This document shows, one piece after another, positions 55,405-63,959 of a DNA stretch of 64,000 nt. Under the pieces are notes generated by a model. The model was given only the letters and a program-made list of their open reading frames with translations, ran no database searches and was not told where the DNA came from. Positions within the stretch are counted from its first letter, which is position 1, and the number at the start of each line of letters is the position of its first letter. This stretch comes from CAZTGZ01 sp964613385 (GTDB lineage: Bacteria > Bacteroidota > Bacteroidia > NS11-12g > UBA9320): contig CAZTGZ010000014.1 in the NCBI GenBank assembly GCA_964613385.1, positions 6,697 through 70,696 of the forward strand, in the 5' to 3' direction. Both the position numbers and the translations under genes were made by a program.

Positions 55405-57285
55405 TTAACTCCCGACTTGCTCATCCAATTCCAGCCAGCGCATTTCCTTCTCATCTATTAACCGATGTATCACTCCCAGCCGCTCACTGATTACCCCAAT
55501 TTCTTCATAGCCCGCACTGCCTCCGGATAGTCTTTGTTCCAACTCCAGTCGCTCATTCTCTAAAGTAGATATCTCCGACTGCAATTGATCGTATTCATGC
55601 TTTTCCTTGAAACTCAATTTGCCCTTTTGTTGTGTTTTGGGCTTCTCCATGACAGCCTCTTTTTCAGGTTTCACAGATGACACTTCATCCAAATTCTCCT
55701 CCGAATACCTGTATTCTGAATAGGTGCCATTATAGTCCTGAATCAACCCGTTTCCCTTAAAAATGAACAAGTGATCGGCCAGCATATCAATAAAATACCG
55801 ATCGTGAGAAACAATAATCAGGCATCCCTGATATGAAAACAGAAAATCCTCTAACACATTCAGTGTCAATATATCCAGGTCGTTCGTGGGCTCATCCAAA
55901 ATTAAAAAATTCGGATTTTTAATCAGTATCGTCAACAAATACAAACGCCTTTGTTCTCCCCCACTCAGCTTTCCGACCGGCGTATAATGCATATGTGGAG
56001 GAAATAAAAATCGGGTCAGAAACTGTGATGCGGTGATGTTCCGTCCTTCGGCTGTTTCAAAAACTTCAGCAATTTCCTTCAATACCTCAATCACTTTCTT
56101 CTCTGGACTAAAACTGATGTCTTCCTGTTTGTAATAGCCCACAACCATAGTGTCGCCCATCACAATCTTCCCCCCATCGGGCTCAATGTTACCGGTAATC
56201 AGCTGTAAAAAAGTAGTTTTACCAGTTCCATTCCTGCCAACTATTCCGATGCGTTCTCCCTTTTTAAACACATAGTCAAATCCGTTTAATAGAACCTGAT
56301 CACCATATTGTTTGCGCACCTTTTTCAGTTCCAATATTTTTCCTCCTATGCGAACCGGTTTTACCGATATCTGCAATTCCTTTTCACCGCTCCTTGAATG
56401 CGCTTTATCTTCTAAATCATAGTATTGTGCAATCCTGGACTTTGATTTTGTGGTTCTCGCCTTAGGCATCCTCCGCATCCATTCGAGTTCTTTTCTTAAC
56501 AATTGACCCGCCCTGGAAGCTTCCGTATCCAATGCTTTTTCACGTTCCTCTTTCTTTTCCAAAAAATAGGCATAGTTGCCCTGATGGTTATACAATCTAC
56601 CCTGATGCATTTCCAATATCCGATTACATACCTGATCCAGAAAGTATCGGTCGTGCGTTACCATCAAAAGCGTTATTTGTTGTTGTGACAGATATTTCTC
56701 CAACCACTCGATCATATCAATATCTAGGTGGTTCGTAGGCTCGTCTAAAATCAACAAATCCGGATGATCGAGTAATACCAGGGCCAATGACAATCTTTTC
56801 TTCTGCCCACCACTCAATTCACCAATAAGTTTTTGTTGATCGTTTACTTTAAACTTATCGAGCATTTGAACCAGTCGTCTTTCATAGTCCCACGCCTGTC
56901 GGGCATCCATTTTTTGTGTGGCTTTTTCCATGGCCTTCTCTCCGGCTACGTCACCGGATTCAACCAGTTTTAAGGCATGATCATATTCGCGAATGGCCTC
57001 CAATACGGAAGAGTTCGATTCACGAATCATTTCTCCTATGCTCAGATTTTCTTTCAATTCAGGACTTTGCCGGAGATACCCAATATAAATGCCTTCCCTC
57101 AAGGCGACCGTCCCGGTTTCAGGAGGTTCTAATCCGGCCAGAATATTGAGCAAGCTTGTTTTTCCCGTGCCATTGTTGGCAATCAACGCTACTTTATCCC
57201 CTCGGCTCAAGCCAAAGGTCAAATCCTCAAATAAAACGCGATCTCCCAGACTTCTGCTCAGTCCTTGAGCGGACAGATAATTCAT
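55405..57285 (-). CDS. uup: ABC-F family ATPase (Uup-like)
   Basis: 626 residues with two ATP-binding cassettes and no membrane domain. Cassette 1: Walker A ANNGTGKTSLL (about 36), signature LSGGQKKRLSLALVLLDHPDLLILDEPTNHLD. Cassette 2: GRNGTGKTTFLQLITGNIEPDG, LSGGEQRRLYLLTILIKNP and LILDEPTNDLD. The linker between cassettes contains the basic ARM region (EWMRRMPKARTTKSKSRI), and the C-terminal 90 residues form a coiled coil, which together identify the Uup subgroup. ABC-F proteins act at the ribosome; Uup is implicated in ribosome or DNA-related quality control. Monocistronic. Confidence 0.93.
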   Translation of the reverse strand: MNYLSAQGLSRSLGDRVLFEDLTFGLSRGDKVALIANNGTGKTSLLNILAGLEPPETGTVALREGIYIGYLRQSPELKENLSIGEMIRESNSSVLEAIREYDHALKLVESGDVAGEKAMEKATQKMDARQAWDYERRLVQMLDKFKVNDQQKLIGELSGGQKKRLSLALVLLDHPDLLILDEPTNHLDIDMIEWLEKYLSQQQITLLMVTHDRYFLDQVCNRILEMHQGRLYNHQGNYAYFLEKKEEREKALDTEASRAGQLLRKELEWMRRMPKARTTKSKSRIAQYYDLEDKAHSRSGEKELQISVKPVRIGGKILELKKVRKQYGDQVLLNGFDYVFKKGERIGIVGRNGTGKTTFLQLITGNIEPDGGKIVMGDTMVVGYYKQEDISFSPEKKVIEVLKEIAEVFETAEGRNITASQFLTRFLFPPHMHYTPVGKLSGGEQRRLYLLTILIKNPNFLILDEPTNDLDILTLNVLEDFLFSYQGCLIIVSHDRYFIDMLADHLFIFKGNGLIQDYNGTYSEYRYSEENLDEVSSVKPEKEAVMEKPKTQQKGKLSFKEKHEYDQLQSEISTLENERLELEQRLSGGSAGYEEIGVISERLGVIHRLIDEKEMRWLELDEQVGS

Positions 57286-57316
57286 GATGCAAAGTTAAGA
57301 GAGCGGGACAGAATAC

Positions 57317-57778
57317 CTATTTGGCCTCTAAAACAAGGCTTTCCATTTTTCCCTTGGTGAAATAGATGTGCATTTCAACCTCACCTTTAATAAATATGAT
57401 TTCCTTATCGCGTATTTCAGCACCTTCGCCCAATTGTTTCTTACAAGCTTTCATATTCATCTCCGGAAGAATTCCTTCCGGTAAAATTCCACTAAAGGCC
57501 TGGTTACTTTCATCGCTGGCAACCACCAGGGTAATAATGGCAATCACACCTTTCTCAATCACCATGCTGATGCCCTGATTGTAATTGCCCCAATAAGTGC
57601 GCGGAGCATCCGGTTTAAGGTTATAATGGGCAATGAGAGCCCCACCTGCCGGACTGCCCAATTCCTTTCCTACAAATTGATACAAATCATTTCCATCGTA
57701 TTCAAAACTGAGCTTTTGTTGGGCTTGAGAAATCATCACGCCTACACACAAAAACATAAATAAAAACACTGTTTTCAC
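57317..57778 (-). CDS. secreted protein, unknown
   Basis: 153 residues from a GTG at 57776-57778 (MKTVFLFMFLCVGVMISQAQ), which is a convincing signal peptide. The frame stays open upstream to 57931, but that portion is unlike coding sequence and is antisense to the transporter gene's start. The mature part is acidic and beta-rich (YNLKPDAPRTYWGNYNQGISM, IIFIKGEVEMHIYFTKGK) with no recognised motif. Divergent from the transporter/HEAT gene; 109 bases between the starts. Confidence 0.7.
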   Translation of the reverse strand: MKTVFLFMFLCVGVMISQAQQKLSFEYDGNDLYQFVGKELGSPAGGALIAHYNLKPDAPRTYWGNYNQGISMVIEKGVIAIITLVVASDESNQAFSGILPEGILPEMNMKACKKQLGEGAEIRDKEIIFIKGEVEMHIYFTKGKMESLVLEAK

Positions 57779-57887
57779 AGCGTAAAGATACGGAAAATCC
57801 AGGTCATTTGCCACAGCAATTCCCGAACTGTCATTTTTCCCCAATTTCCCATGTATTTTGCCTATTTTCGGGGCGCAAAAATTATCC

Positions 57888-60659
57888 GTGAAATTCAGAA
57901 TTTTTCTATCCAGACTGCTCAATGTGCGCATTTCAGAAAGCCAGAGTGTGATGGGAATGCTGGGTCATGCTTTTTTCAGTGGTTTGGGCATTGCCCTATC
58001 GTTCACGGCCGTAAACGTTTTACTGTTAGAAGAACACGGAAGTGAACAATTGCCTGTTATATACGGGTTTAGCGCTATTTTACTGTTGTTAGGCGGTTTC
58101 ATTTACAGCAAACTTGAACACAAAGTTGCTCCCGTAAAGTTATTCCCGGCATTATTGTTTTTTTCTGCCGCCTGGGCATTTGCTGCCCGCGGCCTCACAC
58201 AAGGAGGTGAAAGTCCGATCCTGCTCGCCGCCGTTTATTGTTCCTATTTTTTAATCTATCAAATAAACAACCTCGAGTTTTGGGGCGCTGCCGCTTTACT
58301 TTATGATGTGCGTCAAAGCAAAAGACTCTTCGGGTTATTGGCAGCCGGTGAATCTATTGCAAAAATTATTGGTTATGCCATCACCCCGGTTTTTATCGCA
58401 GCTTTTTCGCTGGATGACCTGATGATACTGGCAGGTATAAGTTTCCTGATTTCAGCACTTATCCTGTATCGGATTACGAGAAGAGAACAGGAGAGCTTCA
58501 GAATTGAACACAGCCATACCAAGCACCATGAACCCCGTCAGACAAAAATTCTCGGTGCTTTTCAATTCCTGAGAAACCTCCGCTCCGATAGCTTTATGCG
58601 CAATGTGGCTCTATTTGCACTTTGCTCAACCCTGGTTTATTACGCCATACATTATGCTTTTTTGATTGAGGTTGAAGAACAATTTCACCAATTGGAAGAT
58701 CTGGCCTTTTTCTTCGGCTTATTCTTCTCCATTGCCAAGGCGCTTAACCTCATCATCAAAAGTTTACTTTCCGGCAGAATGCTCAATTCAGTGGGTATCA
58801 GGCTGCTGATTATCATGCTCCCCCTGACGCTTACCCTGATCAATCTGATCGGAGTTTCAGGATTTTTTATTCTGAATGATCCCGTGAAATTTTTCCTTTG
58901 GATTTTTGGATTCAATATGCTGGCTGACGAGATCATGAGATCATCCCTGCACAAACCATCGTATCTCACCTTATTTCAACCCCTGCAAAAAAACCGCAGA
59001 CTGGAAGGGCATACGATCGCCAAAGGAATCATGGAACCCCTTGGCATGGGCATAGCCGGTATTACTATTTTGACACTTGTTTCGCTGAATTTGTTCGTAC
59101 CCAGTACATTCATTATGTATATTCTATTGTTTGTGGTAGCCTGGCTAATCACCAGCCTCATCGTTTCAAAAGAATATCGAAATCTGCTTGGGAGGGCACT
59201 TAAAAGTCGCTTGTTGAATCGTCAGAATATTTCGTTTTCCAAAGAGGAACTCACCCTGTTGAAAAATGAAAAACTGAACAGTTCTGATGATGTTGAAAGG
59301 CTGTATGCGCTCAAAATGCTCAAAGACCATCTGAACGAAGAAGAGCTTGAGCATATAGTGGATGGCTTGTTGATTTCAAATGACCCGCTTGTCCTCCTCG
59401 AAACGCTCACGGTAATTGAAAATTCCGGGATGCTGCAACATCGCGAAAGACTCAAGGATTTGTTGTTTCATCCAAATAAGGAAATTGGCAAAAAGGCGAT
59501 TTACTGTTATTGCGCCACACTGGAAGAAGATTGTGTCGATGAATTGATGCCCTATTTCGAAACAGTCAATGATGAATGGAAAGAGGGAATTCTGGGAGGA
59601 ATCCTGAAATATTCAGGCATATATGGAGCCACGGTTGCAGGTGATGCTCTGTTGCAATGGATTCATTCCGAAGACGCCGGTCACCGCAAAAGAGTGGCGA
59701 GACTTATCGGCGAAATTGGCAAGGAAGATTATTATCACCCGCTGCTTAGGTTACTCCACGACCCCGACCAGGAAGTGAGAAAAGAGGCCATTGTTGCTGC
59801 CGGAAAGGTCAATAACCGAAAGTTGATTGAACCAATACTTGAATGTGCCGGCGAGAAACACCTGTTCAATACCTGTTTGCGCACCCTTGAAAAAATGGGA
59901 GAAGAAGTGATTCCCGGACTGGAAAAAATGGTAAGCAAGAGTGAAAATCTGAGAGTGATTCGCAAAATGATCCGGATAGCTTCTAAAATACCCGGAAATT
60001 CTACGCACCTTTTCCTGTTAAAAATGCTTGGTCATCCCTCATTCACCCTGCGAAACGAAGCACTTTACAGCCTGCATGTGCTTCAGTATAAAGCCCTCAG
60101 CCAAACTGAAAAGGACCTGATAGAAGCCCAGTTGAAAAACGAAATTCAAGCCTATAAGGTTTTAATCGGATATGTGGTTGGCGACGATACAGATCCCGGA
60201 CTTCCGGTTCATACATCTGTGCGAAATGAATTGCATATGATTCAGTTCAGGGCGCTGTATTTATTGGGTTTTATCTACGATCAGGCCATCATCAGTAAGG
60301 TAATTGACAGTTTAAAAACAGGTGGACATCATTATCAAAGCAATGCCTGCGAATTATTGGAGAATCTGCTCAAAAGGCGTCATGCCCAAAAGATTGTGCC
60401 CATGATAGAATTTGATACCCGAAATCCGAATCCGGAAAAGAACGAATTCAGGCAGCTCGAAGCATCTCTGTTCGAAAATATCTGGAATTTGCCTCCCGGC
60501 ATTATCAGCGATTGGCTGGCAGCGCTTTCCCTGAGGTGGCAACGGGTGAATTTTACCCGACTCAAGGTGCAGTTCTCGGATGACCTCAGCGCCCAAACGC
60601 ATAGTTTAGCCTTACAACAAGAACTAAAATTATATAAATCACATTCCATATGGAATTAA
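57888..60659 (+). CDS. nucleotide-transporter-like (NTT/MFS) protein fused to HEAT repeats
   Basis: About 923 residues from a GTG at 57888 (TTG at 57858 possible). The first 430 residues have about 11-12 hydrophobic helices. The LEFWGAAALLYDVRQSKRLFG stretch with GESIAKIIGY is characteristic of NTT-type ATP/ADP exchanger relatives (Tlc/Npt family). After a basic segment come HEAT-like helical repeats (about 450-800; DPDQEVRKEAIVAAGKVNN, LGHPSFTLRNEALYSLHVLQ). The 3' end overlaps the next gene, a cyclic-nucleotide-binding protein, by 10 bases. Fusions of this transporter type with HEAT repeats and CNB domains exist in bacteria; here the CNB part is a separate gene. Transported ligand unknown. 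Confidence 0.85.
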   Translation: MKFRIFLSRLLNVRISESQSVMGMLGHAFFSGLGIALSFTAVNVLLLEEHGSEQLPVIYGFSAILLLLGGFIYSKLEHKVAPVKLFPALLFFSAAWAFAARGLTQGGESPILLAAVYCSYFLIYQINNLEFWGAAALLYDVRQSKRLFGLLAAGESIAKIIGYAITPVFIAAFSLDDLMILAGISFLISALILYRITRREQESFRIEHSHTKHHEPRQTKILGAFQFLRNLRSDSFMRNVALFALCSTLVYYAIHYAFLIEVEEQFHQLEDLAFFFGLFFSIAKALNLIIKSLLSGRMLNSVGIRLLIIMLPLTLTLINLIGVSGFFILNDPVKFFLWIFGFNMLADEIMRSSLHKPSYLTLFQPLQKNRRLEGHTIAKGIMEPLGMGIAGITILTLVSLNLFVPSTFIMYILLFVVAWLITSLIVSKEYRNLLGRALKSRLLNRQNISFSKEELTLLKNEKLNSSDDVERLYALKMLKDHLNEEELEHIVDGLLISNDPLVLLETLTVIENSGMLQHRERLKDLLFHPNKEIGKKAIYCYCATLEEDCVDELMPYFETVNDEWKEGILGGILKYSGIYGATVAGDALLQWIHSEDAGHRKRVARLIGEIGKEDYYHPLLRLLHDPDQEVRKEAIVAAGKVNNRKLIEPILECAGEKHLFNTCLRTLEKMGEEVIPGLEKMVSKSENLRVIRKMIRIASKIPGNSTHLFLLKMLGHPSFTLRNEALYSLHVLQYKALSQTEKDLIEAQLKNEIQAYKVLIGYVVGDDTDPGLPVHTSVRNELHMIQFRALYLLGFIYDQAIISKVIDSLKTGGHHYQSNACELLENLLKRRHAQKIVPMIEFDTRNPNPEKNEFRQLEASLFENIWNLPPGIISDWLAALSLRWQRVNFTRLKVQFSDDLSAQTHSLALQQELKLYKSHSIWN

Positions 60660-61090
60660 TTATTGATAAAGTAATGGCCCTTAAATCGGTGAATATATTC
60701 TCCGATTTACCCGAGCATGTTTTGGCCGAAATTGCAGAAATCATTGAGATTGAAGAACATACTGAAGGTGATCTTATCATTAAAAAAGGTGAAATTGGAA
60801 ATTCGATGTTCCTGATCAGAAAAGGAAAGGTCAAAGTTCACGATGGAGAGCGGACATTTGCCACACTTCATGAAAACGACATTGTAGGAGAATTGTCCTT
60901 ATTGGCTCCGGTTCCAAGAACAGCGCATGTTACAGCTACAGAAAATCTCGTATTGTTCAAGATTGAACGGGAATACTTCATGGATTTACTTTATGAAGAA
61001 CCAGAGCTCATGCACGGAATCATGAGGGTATTGGTTAATAGAATTATTGATTTGAATGATAAAATCAGGTCTTTGCAATCAAATTCCTGA
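60650..61090 (+). CDS. stand-alone cyclic nucleotide-binding domain protein
   Basis: 146 residues forming one CNB domain: LPEHVLAEIAEIIEIEEHTEG, GNSMFLIRKGKVKVHDGE and the phosphate-binding cassette DIVGELSLLAPVPRTAHVTA. The cassette keeps Glu and the Arg that contacts the cyclic phosphate, so binding of cAMP/cGMP-like ligand is plausible. There is no DNA-binding domain, unlike Crp. It overlaps the transporter-HEAT gene by 10 bases and is probably its regulatory subunit. Its 3' end overlaps the convergent HD gene by 26 bases. Confidence 0.85.
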   Translation: MELIIDKVMALKSVNIFSDLPEHVLAEIAEIIEIEEHTEGDLIIKKGEIGNSMFLIRKGKVKVHDGERTFATLHENDIVGELSLLAPVPRTAHVTATENLVLFKIEREYFMDLLYEEPELMHGIMRVLVNRIIDLNDKIRSLQSNS

Positions 61091-61685
61091 GTTTTTGAAG
61101 GTGTTTTTCTTTTACAGCCTGACGGAATTTCTGAGCAAAAGGTGTGTGATAATGATGGCTTTCTAAGAACTTAACCTGTATTTTATTCCACTCCCCTCTG
61201 TCATGCAGTAAATTATGTGCAATCAACTCCTGAAACAGGGATTCGCTGATCGGGTCGAAGTCCTTTCTTCCCAAATAGTCCAGATCGCAATCACATAAAA
61301 TCATTTCCATCTGATTTTGAGGATTTTGAGGCACTTTCGTGGCCATGATCAGTCCGGAAACTACCTGAATATCTTCCTTGGAATATCCGTACTGAGGTAA
61401 AAGAATATTGGCCATTTCCACTCCTTTTTCTTCATGATTTTTATAGGTAAACAGAAACCCATAATCGTGCATTAAGGCCCCTACTCTCAATAATTCAGCC
61501 TGCTTCCCTTTAATATTATTTCTGCGTATATAGCCATTACACACACCCAAAACGTCGAGGGTATGATGAATGCCATGATACTTAAGACCAGCTGAAAGAC
61601 TTTCCCTCAGACTGCCAAGGATAAAGTTCCTCAGTTTGCGGTAACCCATGCGCTTTAAGCGAATATTACCTGCAATATACGTCAT
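61065..61685 (-). CDS. HD-domain phosphohydrolase
   Basis: 206 residues. The HD motif is visible: His of KYHGIHHTLDVLGVC, His-Asp in VGALMHDYGF, and a further Asp in LCDCDLDYLG. It lacks a partner GAF or PAS domain and signal peptide. Related stand-alone HD proteins include nucleotide phosphohydrolases and phosphodiesterases. It converges with the CNB gene, overlapping it by 26 bases. A link to cyclic-nucleotide turnover is speculative. Followed by 135 bases that contain the ssrA terminator. Confidence 0.8.
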   Translation of the reverse strand: MTYIAGNIRLKRMGYRKLRNFILGSLRESLSAGLKYHGIHHTLDVLGVCNGYIRRNNIKGKQAELLRVGALMHDYGFLFTYKNHEEKGVEMANILLPQYGYSKEDIQVVSGLIMATKVPQNPQNQMEMILCDCDLDYLGRKDFDPISESLFQELIAHNLLHDRGEWNKIQVKFLESHHYHTPFAQKFRQAVKEKHLQKLRNLIAKT

Positions 61686-61783
61686 TATAAAGTTAGTGCG
61701 ATTCCTTCGGCCGATTGTTTTGCACAGTAGGGTTAATTCTGTCCTGCTAAACGTTCAAACACCCAAATTGTAGCATACATTTA

Positions 61784-61817
61784 ATAAAAAAACCCGGTCT
61801 GTATGAAACCGGGTTTT
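61784..61817 (-). terminator. rho-independent terminator of ssrA
   Basis: AAAACCCGGT (61789-61798) pairs with ACCGGGTTTT (61808-61817) across a 9-base loop. On the minus strand it is followed by a T tract. It lies four bases after the tmRNA 3' end. Confidence 0.88.
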
Positions 61818-61820
61818 CAG

Positions 61821-62187
61821 TGGAGCTGCCGGGAGTCGAACCCGGGTCCGGACTGGAAAGGATGGCGCTTTCTACATGTTTATTGCTTCTTGGTTGTCGG
61901 GAAAGAGAAGGAGAAACAAATTCCTGGCTCTATCCTTAGCCTGCTGTTAAATGACCCGTTAGCAGAAATGGCGCGTCATTATCCGGACATTTTCGACCTC
62001 CCGAACTCTGTCGCCGCCCGGACAAGGCTGCAGCGGAAGGAAAGCTTGCTTAATCTCTAAGATTAGGCTGCCATAGCGAAAGAAGTTTCGCCTTTTATTG
62101 TTTGGGAAGAGATATTAAAGCGCGTTCATCCCAAAGCGCTACATGCTTACACCTCTCATTCTCAACCCGTCAAAACCAGTCAACCCC
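61821..62187 (-). ncRNA. ssrA: transfer-messenger RNA (tmRNA)
   Basis: Single-chain tmRNA, 367 bases, that rescues stalled ribosomes. The tRNA-like ends pair: 5' GGGGTTG (62181-62187) with 3' CAGCTCC (61822-61828). The T-arm is GGGTTCGACTCCC-like (61830s). The tag ORF (62063-62092) reads GGC GAA ACT TCT TTC GCT ATG GCA GCC TAA, giving GETSFAMAA, similar to GENNYALAA-type Bacteroidota tags. The 3' CCA is not encoded: the bases after the discriminator A are CTG. Its own promoter and terminator are visible. Confidence 0.95.
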
Positions 62188-62207
62188 AAGAGGTATTTCA
62201 GAATTTA

Positions 62208-62242
62208 CAAAGATAATACCAAAATTGAAGATAATTTCAAAA
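62208..62242 (-). promoter_or_regulatory. ssrA promoter
   Basis: -7 box TATCTTTG (62208-62215) and -33 TTTTG (62238-62242) with 22 bases between, on the minus strand. Transcription would begin about 12 bases before the mature tmRNA 5' end, consistent with RNase P trimming. Confidence 0.6.
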
Positions 62243-62293
62243 GATTGTATCCATTCATTCTCCGGTAACCCGCCAAATACCGATTTTTGCGGC

Positions 62294-62716
62294 ATGCGTG
62301 TGCTACTTATCTTATGCTTCTTCTTTTCTGCATGCACGCCAAAATGGTCTAAAATTACCCTTTCATACGGCGGAGGTTTCTCCGGGTTTTATGAGAAAAT
62401 GGAGATATTGCCCAATGGCGAAGTCCTGCTCCTGCAGGAACCGGATTCCTTTCGTTGGATTCAGAAGCTCAGCCAAAAACAAATACATGAACTCAGCCAA
62501 CGTGTTCAACAATTAGAAAATATAGAGATTCAGGAACCTGACAACATGACGATAAGCCTGCGGATTCGTTCTGAAAATAAAGAACACCTCTTAAGCTGGA
62601 ACGCAGATTCTAAGATCCCTGCTCCCCTTTCAGAACTTCTACAGTTGCTCCAAATGTGGATGCCTGAGCACTATTTTATACCGGAACCCTCGAGTTCAAA
62701 AAAATTAACCCCATGA
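62294..62716 (+). CDS. small lipoprotein
   Basis: 140 residues from the ATG at 62294. The lipobox (VLLILCFFFSAC) places Cys14 as the lipidated residue. The upstream part of the open frame from 62102 overlaps the tmRNA promoter and is unlikely to be coding. The mature part is short and acidic (ITLSYGGGFSGFYEKMEIL, QRVQQLENIEIQEPDN) without a recognised domain. It ends by ATGA overlap with the next gene, so the two are co-translated. Function unknown. Confidence 0.75.
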   Translation: MRVLLILCFFFSACTPKWSKITLSYGGGFSGFYEKMEILPNGEVLLLQEPDSFRWIQKLSQKQIHELSQRVQQLENIEIQEPDNMTISLRIRSENKEHLLSWNADSKIPAPLSELLQLLQMWMPEHYFIPEPSSSKKLTP

Positions 62717-63906
62717 AAATCACCCTTTTACGAGAAAGAAAAAATCATCCCGACACAAGGGTTGCCCTCACCCCGGAACAATGCGAACGGATTATGGCCA
62801 AATACCCGAATATTCAGATGGGATTTGAGCCTTCGCCGCATCGTTGTATTGAGGACCAGGCATACTTAAAACGAGGTATTCCGGAAATCCTTCCGGAACA
62901 GGCAGACATCCTGATTGGTATCAAAGAAGTACCGGCAGAACATTTGTTGGAAGGGAAAACGTATTTGTTTTTTTCGCATACTATCAAAGCTCAGCCTGCC
63001 AATCAAAAAATGTTTCAGACTGCCTTACACAAGGGTATACGTCTCATAGATTATGAATGCCTGATCTGGCCAAAAGGAGGAAGGATATTAGGATTCGGAG
63101 AATGGGCAGGCATCAATGGTGCCTGGCATGCTTTGAGAATGTGGGGTAAAAGAAACGACTTGTTTCATTGGCCCACCCCTTCGCAATGTGGAAGTTTTCA
63201 AGGTATGATAACAAGGCGGATTCCTGATTCTGAAGTAAAGCTAAAGATTGCACTGACGGGAGAAGGTAGGGTGGCTCAGGGAGCTTGTTCACTACTGGAA
63301 AGGATGGGTGTAGAAAAAGTAAGAACTGAAGACCTGTATACATCCCATAACCGACATGTATTTGCTCAATTCTCCTATGAGAATCTGTACGAATCCAAAA
63401 CATCAGCGCCCTTTGACCGAAGTCATTTTTATCACAACCATGCTGACTATCGCAGTCTTATTTCGCCCTGGTTGTCAAAAATCAATGTCCTGATCAATGG
63501 CATTTATTGGGAAAAAGACATGGAACCTTTGTTCACCCCAGAACAGGTATGTAATCAAGCCATTGCGCTACAATGCATTGCCGATATTTCATGTGATGTA
63601 CATGGTAGTATTCCCTTGACCATCCGTGAAACCAGCATAGAAGATCCGGTAATATGTATTGATCCATGTACTTTACAGGAAAAATCGCCTTATGGTGATG
63701 GGGGTATTGATCTGATGGCCGTTTCTAATTTGCCCTCTGAACTGCCATTGGATGCATCCAAAGACTTTGGAGAACAGTTGGAATCGCACATTATTCCCTT
63801 ACTGGCCACCGACTTACAACATCCCATTTTACAGAGAGCTACGTTATGCGAACATGGCAATATCAATCCGCTTTATGATTATCTGAAAACATACGGAGGA
63901 CAATAA
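62713..63906 (+). CDS. saccharopine dehydrogenase-like oxidoreductase (AlaDH/PNT N-terminal fold)
   Basis: 397 residues. The N-terminal half resembles alanine dehydrogenase/pyridine nucleotide transhydrogenase domains (LLRERKNHPDTRVALTPEQC, LIGIKEVPAEHLLEGKTYLFFSHTIKAQPAN). The NAD site is in ALTGEGRVAQGACSLLERMG. The C-terminal half has QCIADISCDVHGSIPLTIRETSIEDPV, the pattern of lysine-forming saccharopine dehydrogenases. I expect an amino-acid dehydrogenase acting on lysine or saccharopine, but the exact substrate is uncertain. Translationally coupled to the lipoprotein gene. Confidence 0.85.
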   Translation: MKITLLRERKNHPDTRVALTPEQCERIMAKYPNIQMGFEPSPHRCIEDQAYLKRGIPEILPEQADILIGIKEVPAEHLLEGKTYLFFSHTIKAQPANQKMFQTALHKGIRLIDYECLIWPKGGRILGFGEWAGINGAWHALRMWGKRNDLFHWPTPSQCGSFQGMITRRIPDSEVKLKIALTGEGRVAQGACSLLERMGVEKVRTEDLYTSHNRHVFAQFSYENLYESKTSAPFDRSHFYHNHADYRSLISPWLSKINVLINGIYWEKDMEPLFTPEQVCNQAIALQCIADISCDVHGSIPLTIRETSIEDPVICIDPCTLQEKSPYGDGGIDLMAVSNLPSELPLDASKDFGEQLESHIIPLLATDLQHPILQRATLCEHGNINPLYDYLKTYGGQ

Positions 63907-63909
63907 AAA

Positions 63910-63935
63910 ATCCCGCAAACTTTCGCCTGCGGGAT
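63910..63935 (-). terminator. terminator for the minus-strand gene at the right edge
   Basis: ATCCCGCA and TGCGGGAT form an 8-bp stem with a 10-base loop. On the minus strand it is followed by a T run. It may also help stop the plus-strand dehydrogenase transcript. Confidence 0.75.
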
Positions 63936-63959
63936 GGCTTCTTATAGTTTTCTGAAGAA

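Noticed and set aside
57779..57931. Upstream extension of the small secreted gene
   Set aside because: The signal peptide starts cleanly at the GTG at 57778; the extension is antisense to the transporter gene start.
61803..62060. 85-residue plus-strand frame with RESNPGPDWKG
   Set aside because: It is antisense to the tmRNA gene; the motif is the usual artefact of a tRNA-like 3' end.
62102..62293. Upstream extension of the lipoprotein frame
   Set aside because: Overlaps the ssrA 5' end and promoter; the lipobox places the start at 62294.
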